Below are positions 1-7,896 of a DNA stretch of 64,000 nucleotides, piece by piece. Where the stretch lies: contig NZ_LQIK01000001.1 in NCBI RefSeq assembly GCF_001499855.1, forward strand, positions 62,001 to 126,000. Reading direction: 5' to 3'. Source of the stretch: Mycobacterium sp. GA-0227b (GTDB lineage Bacteria; Actinomycetota; Actinomycetes; Mycobacteriales; Mycobacteriaceae). Below the pieces are notes generated by a model. That model made no database searches. It saw nothing but the letters and a program-made list of their open reading frames with translations, and was not told where the DNA came from. Numbering within the stretch: the first letter of the stretch is position 1; the number at the start of each line of letters is the position of its first letter. A program made the position numbers and the translations under genes.

Positions 1-1
1 C

Positions 2-688
2 ATTGCGGCCATCCGACGGCATGGTCGCCGCCCCGACATTCCCCGATGGCGCTGGTACATAGCGCACTCCGGCGTCGGCAGCGAGGCGCTGCACCATGGA
101 GAGGTCACGGGCCCCGACGGATTCCTCGAACTCGCCCTCGACGGCAGCGACGGGCAGTTGTCCACCGATCCGCTGATCGCGATCTGCTCGCACGGCAAAC
201 ACGACCAGTGCTGCGCGGTACGGGGCCGCAGCGCATGCAGTGCGATCACGGCAGAGTTCCCCGAATTCACCTGGGAGTGTTCACATCTCGGCGGCGACCG
301 CTTTGCCGCCACCATGCTCGTCCTGCCCGAAGGGCTGTGCTACGGACGGGTCGACTCGACCGATTCGGCTGGGCTGGTGCGCCTGTATCTCGACGGACGG
401 CTGGACAACCGGTTCCTGCGCGGGCGCACATCGCTACCGCATGCCGTGCAGGCCGCGCAGTACTTCGCCCGCGAGCGCAACGGCGACGACCGCATCGACG
501 CGCTGCACCCGCTGCACGTCGAGCGCGGAGAACATCGGATCCGCGTTCTGCTCGATGGCGGGGCGGGGCCGATCGAGGTGATCCTGCACGAGGAATTGTC
601 CGAACCCCTGCTGTCCCAATGCCATGCCCAGGTCGCCGGCCAGGTCCGCATCTTCACGCTCGGGTCCCTGGGTTCTGCCGACGCTTAG
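2..688 (+). CDS. Sucrase/ferredoxin-like family protein, C-terminal part
   Basis: The reading frame is open from the first bases of the window, so the start lies upstream and about 228 residues of the C-terminal part are seen. The motif CSHGKHDQCCAVRG is the cysteine-rich signature of the sucrase/ferredoxin-like family, which has a thioredoxin-like fold and is thought to bind a [2Fe-2S] cluster; the two adjacent cysteines after the HG motif fit this. The physiological role of the actinobacterial members is not known. A TTG codon at 158 could be mistaken for a start, but in-frame sequence of coding character continues upstream of it. The next gene on the same strand is a MarR regulator 63 bases downstream with its own promoter-like region, so they are probably not one transcript. 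Confidence 0.8.
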   Translation: MAAIRRHGRRPDIPRWRWYIAHSGVGSEALHHGEVTGPDGFLELALDGSDGQLSTDPLIAICSHGKHDQCCAVRGRSACSAITAEFPEFTWECSHLGGDRFAATMLVLPEGLCYGRVDSTDSAGLVRLYLDGRLDNRFLRGRTSLPHAVQAAQYFARERNGDDRIDALHPLHVERGEHRIRVLLDGGAGPIEVILHEELSEPLLSQCHAQVAGQVRIFTLGSLGSADA

Positions 689-725
689 GTCCTGCCCCGA
701 GTAGTCACAGACGATTTCGCCGCGG

Positions 726-747
726 ATACATGTATGTGCTATGCATA
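726..747. promoter_or_regulatory. Candidate MarR operator upstream of the marR-MFS pair
   Basis: Two perfect short palindromes lie side by side: ATACATGTAT (726-735) and TATGCATA (740-747). They end five bases before the GTG codon at 752 of the MarR gene. MarR proteins commonly bind such AT-rich inverted repeats in their own promoter, so autoregulation is inferred. No binding is shown by the sequence itself. Confidence 0.4.
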
Positions 748-751
748 CTTT

Positions 752-1216
752 GTGACGCCGTCACGATACGACCAACTCGACGAACTGCTGACCCGCATCG
801 CCATAGCGCGGCAGCGACCGAGTTGGCGGGACCGCCTTCTCGCCGGTGCCGGCCCGGTGACCAGCGCGTCCACCCTGCGGGTACTACGAGCGGTCGAGCA
901 GTGCCAACAGCTTTCCGGCGGGGCCTCGATCCGCGAGGTCGCGGACTTCATGGCCGTCGAGCACTCGACGGCCAGCCGGTCGGTCGCCGCCGTCGTGAGC
1001 GCGGGCCTCGTCACCAAGACGTCCGCCGCCGATGACCAACGGCGGTGCACGCTGGTGCTGACCGAGGCGGGTCGTCAGGCGCTGGAGATCGTGGCCAGCC
1101 GGCGGCGCGACCTTGTCGCTGAGGTGATCGCCGACTGGCCCGAAGCCCGCGTCGACACTCTGGTCGAACTCCTCGACCGGCTGACCGAGCGATTCGAACG
1201 CGCGGCGGCCCGATGA
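752..1216 (+). CDS. MarR family transcriptional regulator
   Basis: A small winged-helix protein of about 154 residues. The recognition region, around STASRSVAAVVSAGLVTK followed by a DDQRR wing and the segment VLTEAG, is typical for MarR repressors that respond to small phenolic or drug-like ligands. I prefer the GTG at 752 over the in-frame ATG at 734, because the ATG lies inside a pair of palindromes that look like an operator. The stop codon overlaps the ATG of the following MFS gene (ATGA), so the two are translationally coupled and the regulator most likely controls the exporter. The ligand cannot be read from the sequence. Confidence 0.82.
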   Translation: MTPSRYDQLDELLTRIAIARQRPSWRDRLLAGAGPVTSASTLRVLRAVEQCQQLSGGASIREVADFMAVEHSTASRSVAAVVSAGLVTKTSAADDQRRCTLVLTEAGRQALEIVASRRRDLVAEVIADWPEARVDTLVELLDRLTERFERAAAR

Positions 1217-2463
1217 CCGCCGAGGCCACCGTCCGGTCGCAGGCGCGCGGCGCGTTCGGGTTGATCTTCGACCCGGTGTTCGGCGCGCTGTTCTGGGGCA
1301 AGATCTTTTCCGTCGTCGCGGTGTGGACGCACGGCATCGTCGCGGCGATCGTGATGTACGACGCGACCGGTTCGGCGCTGATGGTCGGAATGGTCGGCGT
1401 CGTGCAGTTCGCGCCGCAGTTGATCCTCAGCCCCACCAGCGGCAAATGGGCCGATACCGGCGACCCCGCCCGGCAGATCCTGCTCGGTCGAGTGTTGTGT
1501 GTCGCCGGTTCCGGCCTGACCGCGGCCTGGCTGTTCGCCGAACCCGCGCAATCCGGCATGTCTGCGGCGATTCCCGTGCTGCTCGGCACCCTGCTGGTCG
1601 GGTTCGGCTTCGTGGTGGGCGGACCGGCGATGCAGTCGATCGTGCCGAACCTCATCCGCGACGGCGAACTGTCGACGGCCATGGCGCTCAACAGCTTTCC
1701 GATGACGGTCGGGCGCGTCGTCGGGCCCGCCGCGGGCGCGTACATCGCCGCACATCTGGGTTCGGGGGCAGCGTTCGCGGTCAGCGCCGGACTGCATCTG
1801 GTGTTCGCGATCGTGCTCGTCGCCGTCCGCTTCCCGGCGCCGCCGGCGCGGCTCGCCGGCACGGACTTCCGCGTGCGGGTGGCACTCAGATACGTTTGGC
1901 GGGACCGTCCGCTGTTCCTGGCGCTGGTCGCGGTCACGACCGTGGGGCTCGCGTCCGATTCGTCGATCACGTTGACCCCGTCGATGGCCGACGAACTCGG
2001 CGGCGGGGCCCGCCTGGTCGGCACCCTGTCCGCGGTCTTCGGCGTCGGCGCGGCCGTCGGCATGGCGGTGCTCGCGCTGATGCGCGGCCGGCTGGCGTCA
2101 CACAAGGTATCGGCGGTCGGCATGGCCGGCCTTGCGGCGGGCTGCACGGTGCTCGCCGTCGCGGCGGCGCCGGCGGTGGCGGTCGCGGGATTCGTGCTTG
2201 CCGGCCTGGGATTCGGCTGGGCGATGACCGGCCTGTCCACCGTCGTGCAGGAGCGCGCGCCCGAAGAGTTACGCGGCCGGATCATGGCGCTGTGGCTGGT
2301 CGGCTTCCTCGGTTCGCGGCCGATCGCCGCGGCGCTGCTGGGCGGTACCGCCGACGCATTCAGCGTGCAGGCCGCGTTCGCGGTCGCGGCGGTGCTGTGT
2401 GCGGCCGCCGTGCTGTGGTGCCGGCCGGCCAAGCTCGCCGGCCCGCTGCCGGCTTCTTTGTGA
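1213..2463 (+). CDS. MFS transporter (MarR-linked exporter)
   Basis: A 416-residue membrane protein with about twelve hydrophobic segments, and the usual loop between the second and third segments (SGKWADTGDPARQ). The overall pattern is that of the MFS_3/EntS-like group of drug or siderophore exporters. The start ATG overlaps the stop of the MarR gene by four bases, so the pair forms one operon, and the expected role is export of the compound sensed by the regulator. The substrate is not known. The C-terminal tail is short and nothing is truncated. Confidence 0.85.
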   Translation: MTAEATVRSQARGAFGLIFDPVFGALFWGKIFSVVAVWTHGIVAAIVMYDATGSALMVGMVGVVQFAPQLILSPTSGKWADTGDPARQILLGRVLCVAGSGLTAAWLFAEPAQSGMSAAIPVLLGTLLVGFGFVVGGPAMQSIVPNLIRDGELSTAMALNSFPMTVGRVVGPAAGAYIAAHLGSGAAFAVSAGLHLVFAIVLVAVRFPAPPARLAGTDFRVRVALRYVWRDRPLFLALVAVTTVGLASDSSITLTPSMADELGGGARLVGTLSAVFGVGAAVGMAVLALMRGRLASHKVSAVGMAGLAAGCTVLAVAAAPAVAVAGFVLAGLGFGWAMTGLSTVVQERAPEELRGRIMALWLVGFLGSRPIAAALLGGTADAFSVQAAFAVAAVLCAAAVLWCRPAKLAGPLPASL

Positions 2464-2702
2464 CGGCCCACTCGCCCCACCACTAGGCTTGGGCGCGTCT
2501 CGACAATTGTTCGCTGTCACAATGCTATTCGAATGGGCTGCTAGCTATCTCGTTCTAGCGCAGGCGGTCTCGCGGCGGACACGACGTCGATGCCGGCGCT
2601 CCTCGGTGGGAGCGTTGGATGCGATACCGACGCGGTAACAACATGGCGTCGGGCCGGCGGATCGGTGGATGAGCTGCGAACCGCTGCTACATTGGAAACA
2701 CT

Positions 2703-3113
2703 GTGGAGTACACCGACGCGGATTCCAGGATGCGATGGCCGAAAGTCGTCGCGCTGATTCTCGCGTTCTGGGTTGTCGTGGCGGGTGCGGAATGGGTTAT
2801 CTCATGCCGCGAAGAGTCGTCTCACGGTCCCCATGAGCTGACCGCGAGTGTGTATGGCGGATTTGCCGTCGCGGCTGATCATCCGCACATCGAAAATCAT
2901 TCGACGCATGGGGCGCCCGACGCATTCGCAGAGGCGATGATGCCTCGCGGCGCAACCGTGCTCATCGCGCTGGCACTGTTCGCCGCAGTCGCCACCGTGG
3001 CGCCGTTCTGGCGACAGGGTTCGCTGGGCGCAATTCGTGGTCCACCCCGGTGGCCGCTTGCCACCGAAAGCGGCCGGGTCCTCTTGACCCGGCTGTGCAT
3101 CGCGCGTCGCTGA
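2703..3113 (+). CDS. lpqS: LpqS-like putative lipoprotein
   Basis: A protein of 136 residues (GTG start; an ATG at 2730 is a possible alternative) with one N-terminal hydrophobic segment followed by VISC, which fits a lipobox. A second hydrophobic segment lies near residue 85. The C-terminus LLTRLCIARR closely resembles the end of M. tuberculosis LpqS (Rv0847), as does the stretch MMPRGATVLI. The next two genes are the counterparts of Rv0848 (cysK2) and Rv0849, which makes the assignment firm by synteny. In M. tuberculosis lpqS belongs to the copper-responsive RicR regulon. I see no RicR-type palindrome in the 240 bases upstream here. The biochemical role is unknown. Confidence 0.78.
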   Translation: MEYTDADSRMRWPKVVALILAFWVVVAGAEWVISCREESSHGPHELTASVYGGFAVAADHPHIENHSTHGAPDAFAEAMMPRGATVLIALALFAAVATVAPFWRQGSLGAIRGPPRWPLATESGRVLLTRLCIARR

Positions 3114-3224
3114 TCGCGTAGTTCAGACCAAGCTCGCTTTTTTTCGAGTTCGGTCGGTGACAGCTACCCATCATCAGCGGCCGCGCGGTATCCGTCGCGG
3201 CTCCAACCGGAAGCGACGCGTCCC

Positions 3225-4331
3225 ATGAACCATGTCCTGTCAGTTCACACACCCGACCCACCCTTCTCCCCCGGGCGCCGGCTTGGCCGATACGAGCGGC
3301 CAGGCACCATGGTCGGCCGCACTCCGGTGCTGCGAATCTCGGCCCCTTTCACTATCAAAGAGCGCGGCTTTTGGGCCAAGCTCGAGGGCTTCAACCCAGG
3401 CGGCATGAAGGACCGCCCTGCCTTGCACATGGTCGAGCGAGCGCGGGCCAGCGGCGCGCTGCGCCCCGGCGCCCGGATCGTCGAGTCCACGAGCGGCACA
3501 CTGGGACTTGGCTTGGCACTGGCCGGAACGGTGTATCAGCATCCCGTCACCTTGGTCACTGACCCGGGCATGGAACCCATCATTCAGCGGATGTTGACAG
3601 CATTCGGGGCAGAGGTCGATGTGGTCACTGAGCCGCATCCTGCGGGCGGCTGGCAGCAAGCTCGCCGCGACCGCGTCCAACAGATCCTCTCCGCTGAGCC
3701 GCGCGCGTGGTACCCAGATCAATACAACAATCCCGACAACGTCGAGGCGTACCGTCCGCTGGCGATGGAACTGCATCAGCAGCTCGGCCACATTGACGTC
3801 TTGGTGTGTTCGGTTGGAACCGGTGGGCATTCGGCCGGAGTGGCTCGAGTCCTTCGGGAATTCAATCCCGATCTACGGCTGGTCGGCGTGGACACCGTCG
3901 GATCGACGATCTTCGGTCAGCCCGCCGACAAGCGCCTGATGCGCGGGTTGGGTTCGAGCATCTATCCCGGCAATGTCGACTACGAGGCGTTCAGCGAAGT
4001 TCACTGGGTGGCTCCAAGCGAAGCGGTCTGGGCCTGCCGGACCCTGGCTGCTACCCACTACGCCAGCGGCGGATGGAGTGTCGGCGCAGTCGCGCTCGTC
4101 GCACGTTGGGTGGCCCGCACGATGGCCGCCGACACCACTATTGCCACCATCTTCCCCGATGGGCCGCAACGCTACTTCGACACCGTGTACAACGATGACT
4201 ACTGCCGAGCCCACGGCCTGCTCGGCGTTACCGCGCCCGAAGAACCGACCGTGATCGATGATCCCAAGGCACAAGTGGTGTCGTCTTGGACTCGCTGCGC
4301 CAATGTCATCGACCCCTTGGCGGCGATGTGA
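3225..4331 (+). CDS. cysK2: CysK2-type PLP-dependent S-sulfocysteine/cysteine synthase
   Basis: A fold-type II PLP enzyme of 368 residues. The lysine expected to bind PLP is K62 in GGMKDRPAL, and the glycine-rich phosphate loop is seen in the segment [10 protein letters not shown]; a [10 protein letters not shown] substrate loop is also present. The position between lpqS and an MFS gene is that of Rv0848 in M. tuberculosis. Rv0848 is known to make S-sulfocysteine from O-phosphoserine and thiosulfate, so the same reaction is inferred here. The gene ends in TGATG with the ATG of the following MFS gene, which indicates coupled translation. The length matches the family; nothing is missing. Confidence 0.85.
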   Translation: MNHVLSVHTPDPPFSPGRRLGRYERPGTMVGRTPVLRISAPFTIKERGFWAKLEGFNPGGMKDRPALHMVERARASGALRPGARIVESTSGTLGLGLALAGTVYQHPVTLVTDPGMEPIIQRMLTAFGAEVDVVTEPHPAGGWQQARRDRVQQILSAEPRAWYPDQYNNPDNVEAYRPLAMELHQQLGHIDVLVCSVGTGGHSAGVARVLREFNPDLRLVGVDTVGSTIFGQPADKRLMRGLGSSIYPGNVDYEAFSEVHWVAPSEAVWACRTLAATHYASGGWSVGAVALVARWVARTMAADTTIATIFPDGPQRYFDTVYNDDYCRAHGLLGVTAPEEPTVIDDPKAQVVSSWTRCANVIDPLAAM

Positions 4332-5596
4332 TGATGAAGGTGGTCACACAGTTCCGAAGTTTCGGCTGGCCCAGCCGGATGCTGATGATCAATCAGTTCG
4401 GCATCAATCTCGGCTTCTACATGCTGATGCCTTACCTTGCCGGTTATTTGGCCGGGCCGCTCGGGTTGGCTGCATGGACGGTCGGACTGGTGTTGGGAGT
4501 GCGCAACTTCTCTCAGCAGGGCATGTTCATCTTGGGCGGCACACTCGCGGATCGACTCGGATACAAGCCGCTGATCGTCACAGGCTGTCTGCTGCGGACA
4601 GCCGGTTTCGGCCTGCTGGTCTTCGCCGAGTCGTTGCCGGCGTTGCTCATCGCTTCGGCAGCAACGGGATTCGCCGGGGCGTTGTTCAACCCGGCAGTTC
4701 GGGCCTACCTAGCAACGGATTCGGGTCCCCGACGCGTCGAAGCGTTCGCGGTGTTCAACATCTTCTATCAGGCCGGTATTCTGGCGGGCCCGCTCGTCGG
4801 GCTGGCCCTGATGGCCCTGGATTTCCGCACCACCGCTGCGGCCGCGGCGATCGTGTTCGCGGCTCTGACCGTCGCGCAGCTATTCGCCCTGCCTCCGCAA
4901 TCCGCCGGCATGCCGGAAAACAAGACCTCTGTGCTTGCCGACTGGCGCGTCGTTGTCGCCAACCGGTCGTTTCTCTTGTTCGCTGCGGCGATGATCGGCT
5001 CCTATGTGCTGTCCTTCCAGGTGTATCTGGCGTTCCCTCTGCACGCCAGATTGCTGGAGCCCCAACAGCAGTCGCTCGTTGTGGCGGCCGTGTTCGTGGT
5101 GTCCGGCGTGGTGGCGGTGTTCGGTCAGTTGCGCATCACCCGATGGTTTGGCACGCGATGGGGCGCGGGGCGTTCCCTGGTAGTCGGCCTCCTTCTTCTG
5201 GCGGTGGCGTTTGTACCGCTCATGGTCGTACCCGACGGCGGCCGCTTCGGCCACATCGCTGCGGTAGCCGCGCTTCTGGTGGCCGCGGCGGTGCTGGCCG
5301 TCGGTTCGGCCGCGGTGTTCCCGTTTGAAATGGACACCGTTGTCTCCCTGGCGAACGACCGGCTCGTCGGTACGCATTACGGGTTTTACAACACCATCGT
5401 GGGGATCGGCATCCTCATTGGGAACCTCGGTACAGGTTCACTGATGCAAGCTGGCCGCAACGCCGGTGTGAGCGAACTTATTTGGTTCGCTCTTGCCCTG
5501 GTCGGGCTGGCTTCAGCTGCAGCGCTGTACCGACTCGACAGCACGGGCAGGCTGCGGCCGATGCCGCAAGCTGGAGTCAGCGCACCCGGCGGCTGA
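4331..5596 (+). CDS. MFS transporter, Rv0849-like
   Basis: A multi-pass membrane protein of about 421 residues of the major facilitator superfamily, with a canonical loop LADRLGYKP between segments two and three. I chose the ATG at 4331, because it overlaps the cysK2 stop as TGATG; an upstream in-frame TTG at 4286 would push the protein into the cysK2 coding sequence. The gene order lpqS-cysK2-MFS equals Rv0847-Rv0849 in M. tuberculosis. The transport substrate is unknown; a sulfur compound or a metal-thiol species is a guess from the neighbours only. Confidence 0.83.
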   Translation: MMKVVTQFRSFGWPSRMLMINQFGINLGFYMLMPYLAGYLAGPLGLAAWTVGLVLGVRNFSQQGMFILGGTLADRLGYKPLIVTGCLLRTAGFGLLVFAESLPALLIASAATGFAGALFNPAVRAYLATDSGPRRVEAFAVFNIFYQAGILAGPLVGLALMALDFRTTAAAAAIVFAALTVAQLFALPPQSAGMPENKTSVLADWRVVVANRSFLLFAAAMIGSYVLSFQVYLAFPLHARLLEPQQQSLVVAAVFVVSGVVAVFGQLRITRWFGTRWGAGRSLVVGLLLLAVAFVPLMVVPDGGRFGHIAAVAALLVAAAVLAVGSAAVFPFEMDTVVSLANDRLVGTHYGFYNTIVGIGILIGNLGTGSLMQAGRNAGVSELIWFALALVGLASAAALYRLDSTGRLRPMPQAGVSAPGG

Positions 5597-5625
5597 CTGC
5601 GGCAACGTCTTTGGGTCCATTGCGG

Positions 5626-6132
5626 CTATTCGTCAAGCCCGATCAGCCGGCGACCGTCGGCTTGCCACGCCCGCATTCCTCCCCGCAACTCCACAATGTC
5701 GGTGTAGCCGAGATCGTGAAGTGTTTGAGCGGCCGTCGTGCTCATCGGCCCTGTCCGACAGTAGATCGCGAGGCCAGTGCTGCGATCGGCTGGAAGTCGG
5801 CCAGCCTCGGACCTGATCTGGTCGAACGGTATCGACAGGTCTGTGCCGGCGATATCGCCCTCAAAGGGAACATGAACATTGATCGTCACGCGGTGGGGTT
5901 CGTCGACCACAGCGGCGAACTCACCGGGATCGACCAGGCGAGCGGTTGACGCCTCTTCAGTGAGGGAAGTTGGCGCCGCGGGTTGCCCTTGAGAACCGCA
6001 ACCACTGAGCACCAGCACGCTCACCATACTGAGCGCGGCAAGGAGTGCGGGAAAACCACCTCGACGGGCCGGCCCGGGTCTGCCCCAAGCGATAACTGCT
6101 GTCAGCTCTAGGTGCTCTCGTAGATTCCGCAC
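5626..6132 (-). CDS. Rhodanese-domain lipoprotein
   Basis: The N-terminal part has a hydrophobic stretch ending in LSGCGS, a clear lipobox, so the protein should be anchored on the outer side of the membrane. A single rhodanese domain follows, with the active-site loop CRTGPMS and the typical end ELRGGMRAW. Rhodaneses move sulfane sulfur from thiosulfate or persulfides to thiophilic acceptors. An in-frame start at 6174 is possible but would place a CsoR-type operator inside the gene, so the GTG at 6132 is preferred. The gene converges with the MFS gene and diverges from a DUF1326 gene. Regulation by a copper- or persulfide-sensing CsoR/CstR protein is inferred from the two palindromes. Confidence 0.75.
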   Translation of the reverse strand: MRNLREHLELTAVIAWGRPGPARRGGFPALLAALSMVSVLVLSGCGSQGQPAAPTSLTEEASTARLVDPGEFAAVVDEPHRVTINVHVPFEGDIAGTDLSIPFDQIRSEAGRLPADRSTGLAIYCRTGPMSTTAAQTLHDLGYTDIVELRGGMRAWQADGRRLIGLDE

Positions 6133-6141
6133 GATTGCAGG

Positions 6142-6158
6142 ATACCCCTCGGGGGTAC
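6142..6158. promoter_or_regulatory. CsoR-family operator 1
   Basis: The sequence ATACCCCTCGGGGGTAC is a near-perfect G-tract palindrome of the kind bound by CsoR, RicR and CstR repressors. It lies just ahead of the preferred GTG of the rhodanese gene and directly precedes a TTGACC (-35-like) element for the divergent DUF1326 gene. A TAATGT -10-like element follows that -35 after 17 bases. Confidence 0.75.
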
Positions 6159-6201
6159 TTGACCGCCGGCGCACAGCGCATTAATGTTCGATGCATCCCG
6201 G

Positions 6202-6216
6202 TACCCCCCGGGGGTA
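6202..6216. promoter_or_regulatory. CsoR-family operator 2
   Basis: TACCCCCCGGGGGTA is a second CsoR-type palindrome, 60 bases from the first one. It lies between the predicted -10 element (6182-6187) and the ribosome binding site AGGAG (6221-6225) of the DUF1326 gene, where bound repressor would block transcription. The gene for the regulator itself is not in this window. Confidence 0.75.
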
Positions 6217-6230
6217 TATAAGGAGCTCGA

Positions 6231-6950
6231 ATGCCGACGACACCTTTGACCACCGACTGGCATCTCCGCGGAGATTGGTTCGACGTTTGTAGCTGTAAAT
6301 TGCCCTGCCCGTGCAGCTTCGCCCAAGAGCCGACCCACGGTGACTGCTTATTCACCCTCGTCTGGCACATCCGGGACGGGCACTTCGGCGAGGTGGATCT
6401 CGCTGGATTGAACGTGGTCTCACTCGGCGAGTTCACCGGCAACATGTGGGTCGACGACCCCAGCGCCATGATGAAGCTGATGTTCTACATCGACTCCGAA
6501 GCCGATCCCGCCCAGCGTGACGCGCTGGAGCGGATCTTCACCGGCAAAGAGGGCGGCTGGCCGGCCGAATTCGCCAGCCTCATCGAGGAGTTACGGGGCA
6601 TCGAGTACGCGCCCATCACGTTCGAGGCCGCAGACGACCTTGCCTACTGGCGCGCCGAAGTCCCCGGCAAGGTCGACCTCCAGGTCGCTGCACTCACCGG
6701 ACCGACGTCGGATCCTGGTCGACGAGTCACCACCGCGAATGCGCCGGGGGCTGAAGTCGGGCCTGGTCAGGTTGCGACCTGGGGAGTTGTCGAACGGGAC
6801 CATGCCGTGGGCTTCGATTGGTCTCACGAGCACCGCGGCCGCTCCAGCAAGCACTTCCCATTCGACTGGCGTCCCGACAGCGCAGCCGGTCCATCGGCCG
6901 AACTCGAAGCCGGCCCGGACAAGGAGGCATCATGCCGGTGCCACGCGTGA
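6231..6950 (+). CDS. DUF1326 domain-containing protein
   Basis: A 239-residue protein with the cysteine-rich N-terminal motif CSCKLPCPCSF near residue 20 and a C-terminal CRCHA, both suggestive of metal or thiol chemistry. The middle part matches the DUF1326 family, whose function is not known. The start is fixed by AGGAG six bases ahead of the ATG. The gene is divergent from the rhodanese lipoprotein and shares two CsoR-type operators with it, so it should be induced together with it by copper or sulfane sulfur. In other bacteria DUF1326 genes are often followed by a DUF2182 membrane protein; here only about 80 bases without a convincing gene follow. Confidence 0.75.
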   Translation: MPTTPLTTDWHLRGDWFDVCSCKLPCPCSFAQEPTHGDCLFTLVWHIRDGHFGEVDLAGLNVVSLGEFTGNMWVDDPSAMMKLMFYIDSEADPAQRDALERIFTGKEGGWPAEFASLIEELRGIEYAPITFEAADDLAYWRAEVPGKVDLQVAALTGPTSDPGRRVTTANAPGAEVGPGQVATWGVVERDHAVGFDWSHEHRGRSSKHFPFDWRPDSAAGPSAELEAGPDKEASCRCHA

Positions 6951-7026
6951 ACCGCACGCGCCGATACATGAGTACGACGGCCAAACTCGCCGACCCGCTG
7001 CCGGCAGCCCGGTAACCCGGTACGCC

Positions 7027-7866
7027 TCAGGCGGTTTCGGCGGCTTGCCGAGCCCGTTCGGTCATCGACGCGATCACTCCGCCGTCGTTGAGGATGTCGG
7101 TGCCGGTGAGGTACCCGGCCTTGGAACTGGCGCAGAAGGCGAGTAAGTCGGCCATCTCCTCGGGCCTTCCCCACCGCGGGACCGCGGCGTCGGCGACCAT
7201 CGCGCCGGCGCCGGCCTGCTCCTCCAACCGGCCCATCTCGGTGTCGATGGATCCCGGCGACACCGAGACGATGCGCAGGCCCTTACCGTTGAACCGTTCG
7301 GCCTGCGACGTGCTGTACCACCTGACGAAGCTCTTGCTCAGCGCGTAGGCGATACCCGGTCGCGCTTCTGGCGGAACGATGTCGCATGCGGCCAGCATGG
7401 CGGTCATGAATGAGTCCTGATCCGTCAGCGCTTGCGGGAACTGGCTTTTCGGGATCATCTCGTCGGGCAGCATGTGCGCAGCCATCGACGCCACGTTCAC
7501 GATCGCGGCGCCCTCGGCGGCGACCTCGAAGAAGGCCTCGTCGACGTTGACCGTGCCGATCGCATTGGTGCGCATGACGTATTCGGCGTCGCCCATGCTG
7601 GGACTCACCCCTGCGGTGTGGATCACGGAGGCGATGGTGCCCAGGCCGCACGCCGTCTCGAACAGGCGGCCGACTGCCAGCCGGTCGGTCACGTCGCAGT
7701 GCACGACGGTGGCCGCGATGCCGAGATCGGCCAACGTCGCAGCCGCACCGTCGAGGCGGTCCTTTCTGACGTCGCAGAGGACGACCGTGTGGTCCGACCC
7801 CACCACCTTGGCCGTCGCTTGACCCATTCCACCCGCGCCGCCCGTGATCACCGACACTCGACTCAT
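7027..7866 (-). CDS. SDR family oxidoreductase
   Basis: A classical short-chain dehydrogenase of 279 residues. The cofactor motif is TGGAGGMGQA at the N-terminus with CDVR after the second strand, and the catalytic tyrosine-lysine pair is in YALSKSFVRW; the end DILNDGGVIAS is also typical. The substrate is not known. A loop of about 40 residues between the active-site serine (NVASMA) and the tyrosine is longer than usual. The neighbour on the same strand upstream is a wax ester synthase/DGAT gene, so a role in lipid metabolism is possible but not shown. Confidence 0.82.
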   Translation of the reverse strand: MSRVSVITGGAGGMGQATAKVVGSDHTVVLCDVRKDRLDGAAATLADLGIAATVVHCDVTDRLAVGRLFETACGLGTIASVIHTAGVSPSMGDAEYVMRTNAIGTVNVDEAFFEVAAEGAAIVNVASMAAHMLPDEMIPKSQFPQALTDQDSFMTAMLAACDIVPPEARPGIAYALSKSFVRWYSTSQAERFNGKGLRIVSVSPGSIDTEMGRLEEQAGAGAMVADAAVPRWGRPEEMADLLAFCASSKAGYLTGTDILNDGGVIASMTERARQAAETA

Positions 7867-7896
7867 ACCCGGACGGTATACCGCTACCGGGATGCC

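Noticed and set aside
1011..2483. Long minus-strand open frame opposite the MFS gene
   Set aside because: It is rich in Arg, Ala, Thr and Pro, has no motif, and lies fully antisense to a coupled, clearly coding gene; such frames are common in high-GC DNA.
2464..2702. RicR/CsoR box in the lpqS promoter
   Set aside because: Searched for because lpqS is a RicR target in M. tuberculosis; no TACCCC/GGGGTA pair is present.
6932..7015. Short plus-strand frame of 27 codons after the DUF1326 gene
   Set aside because: It overlaps the end of DUF1326, has no motif, and is too short to identify as a DUF2182 remnant, although such a gene would be expected there.
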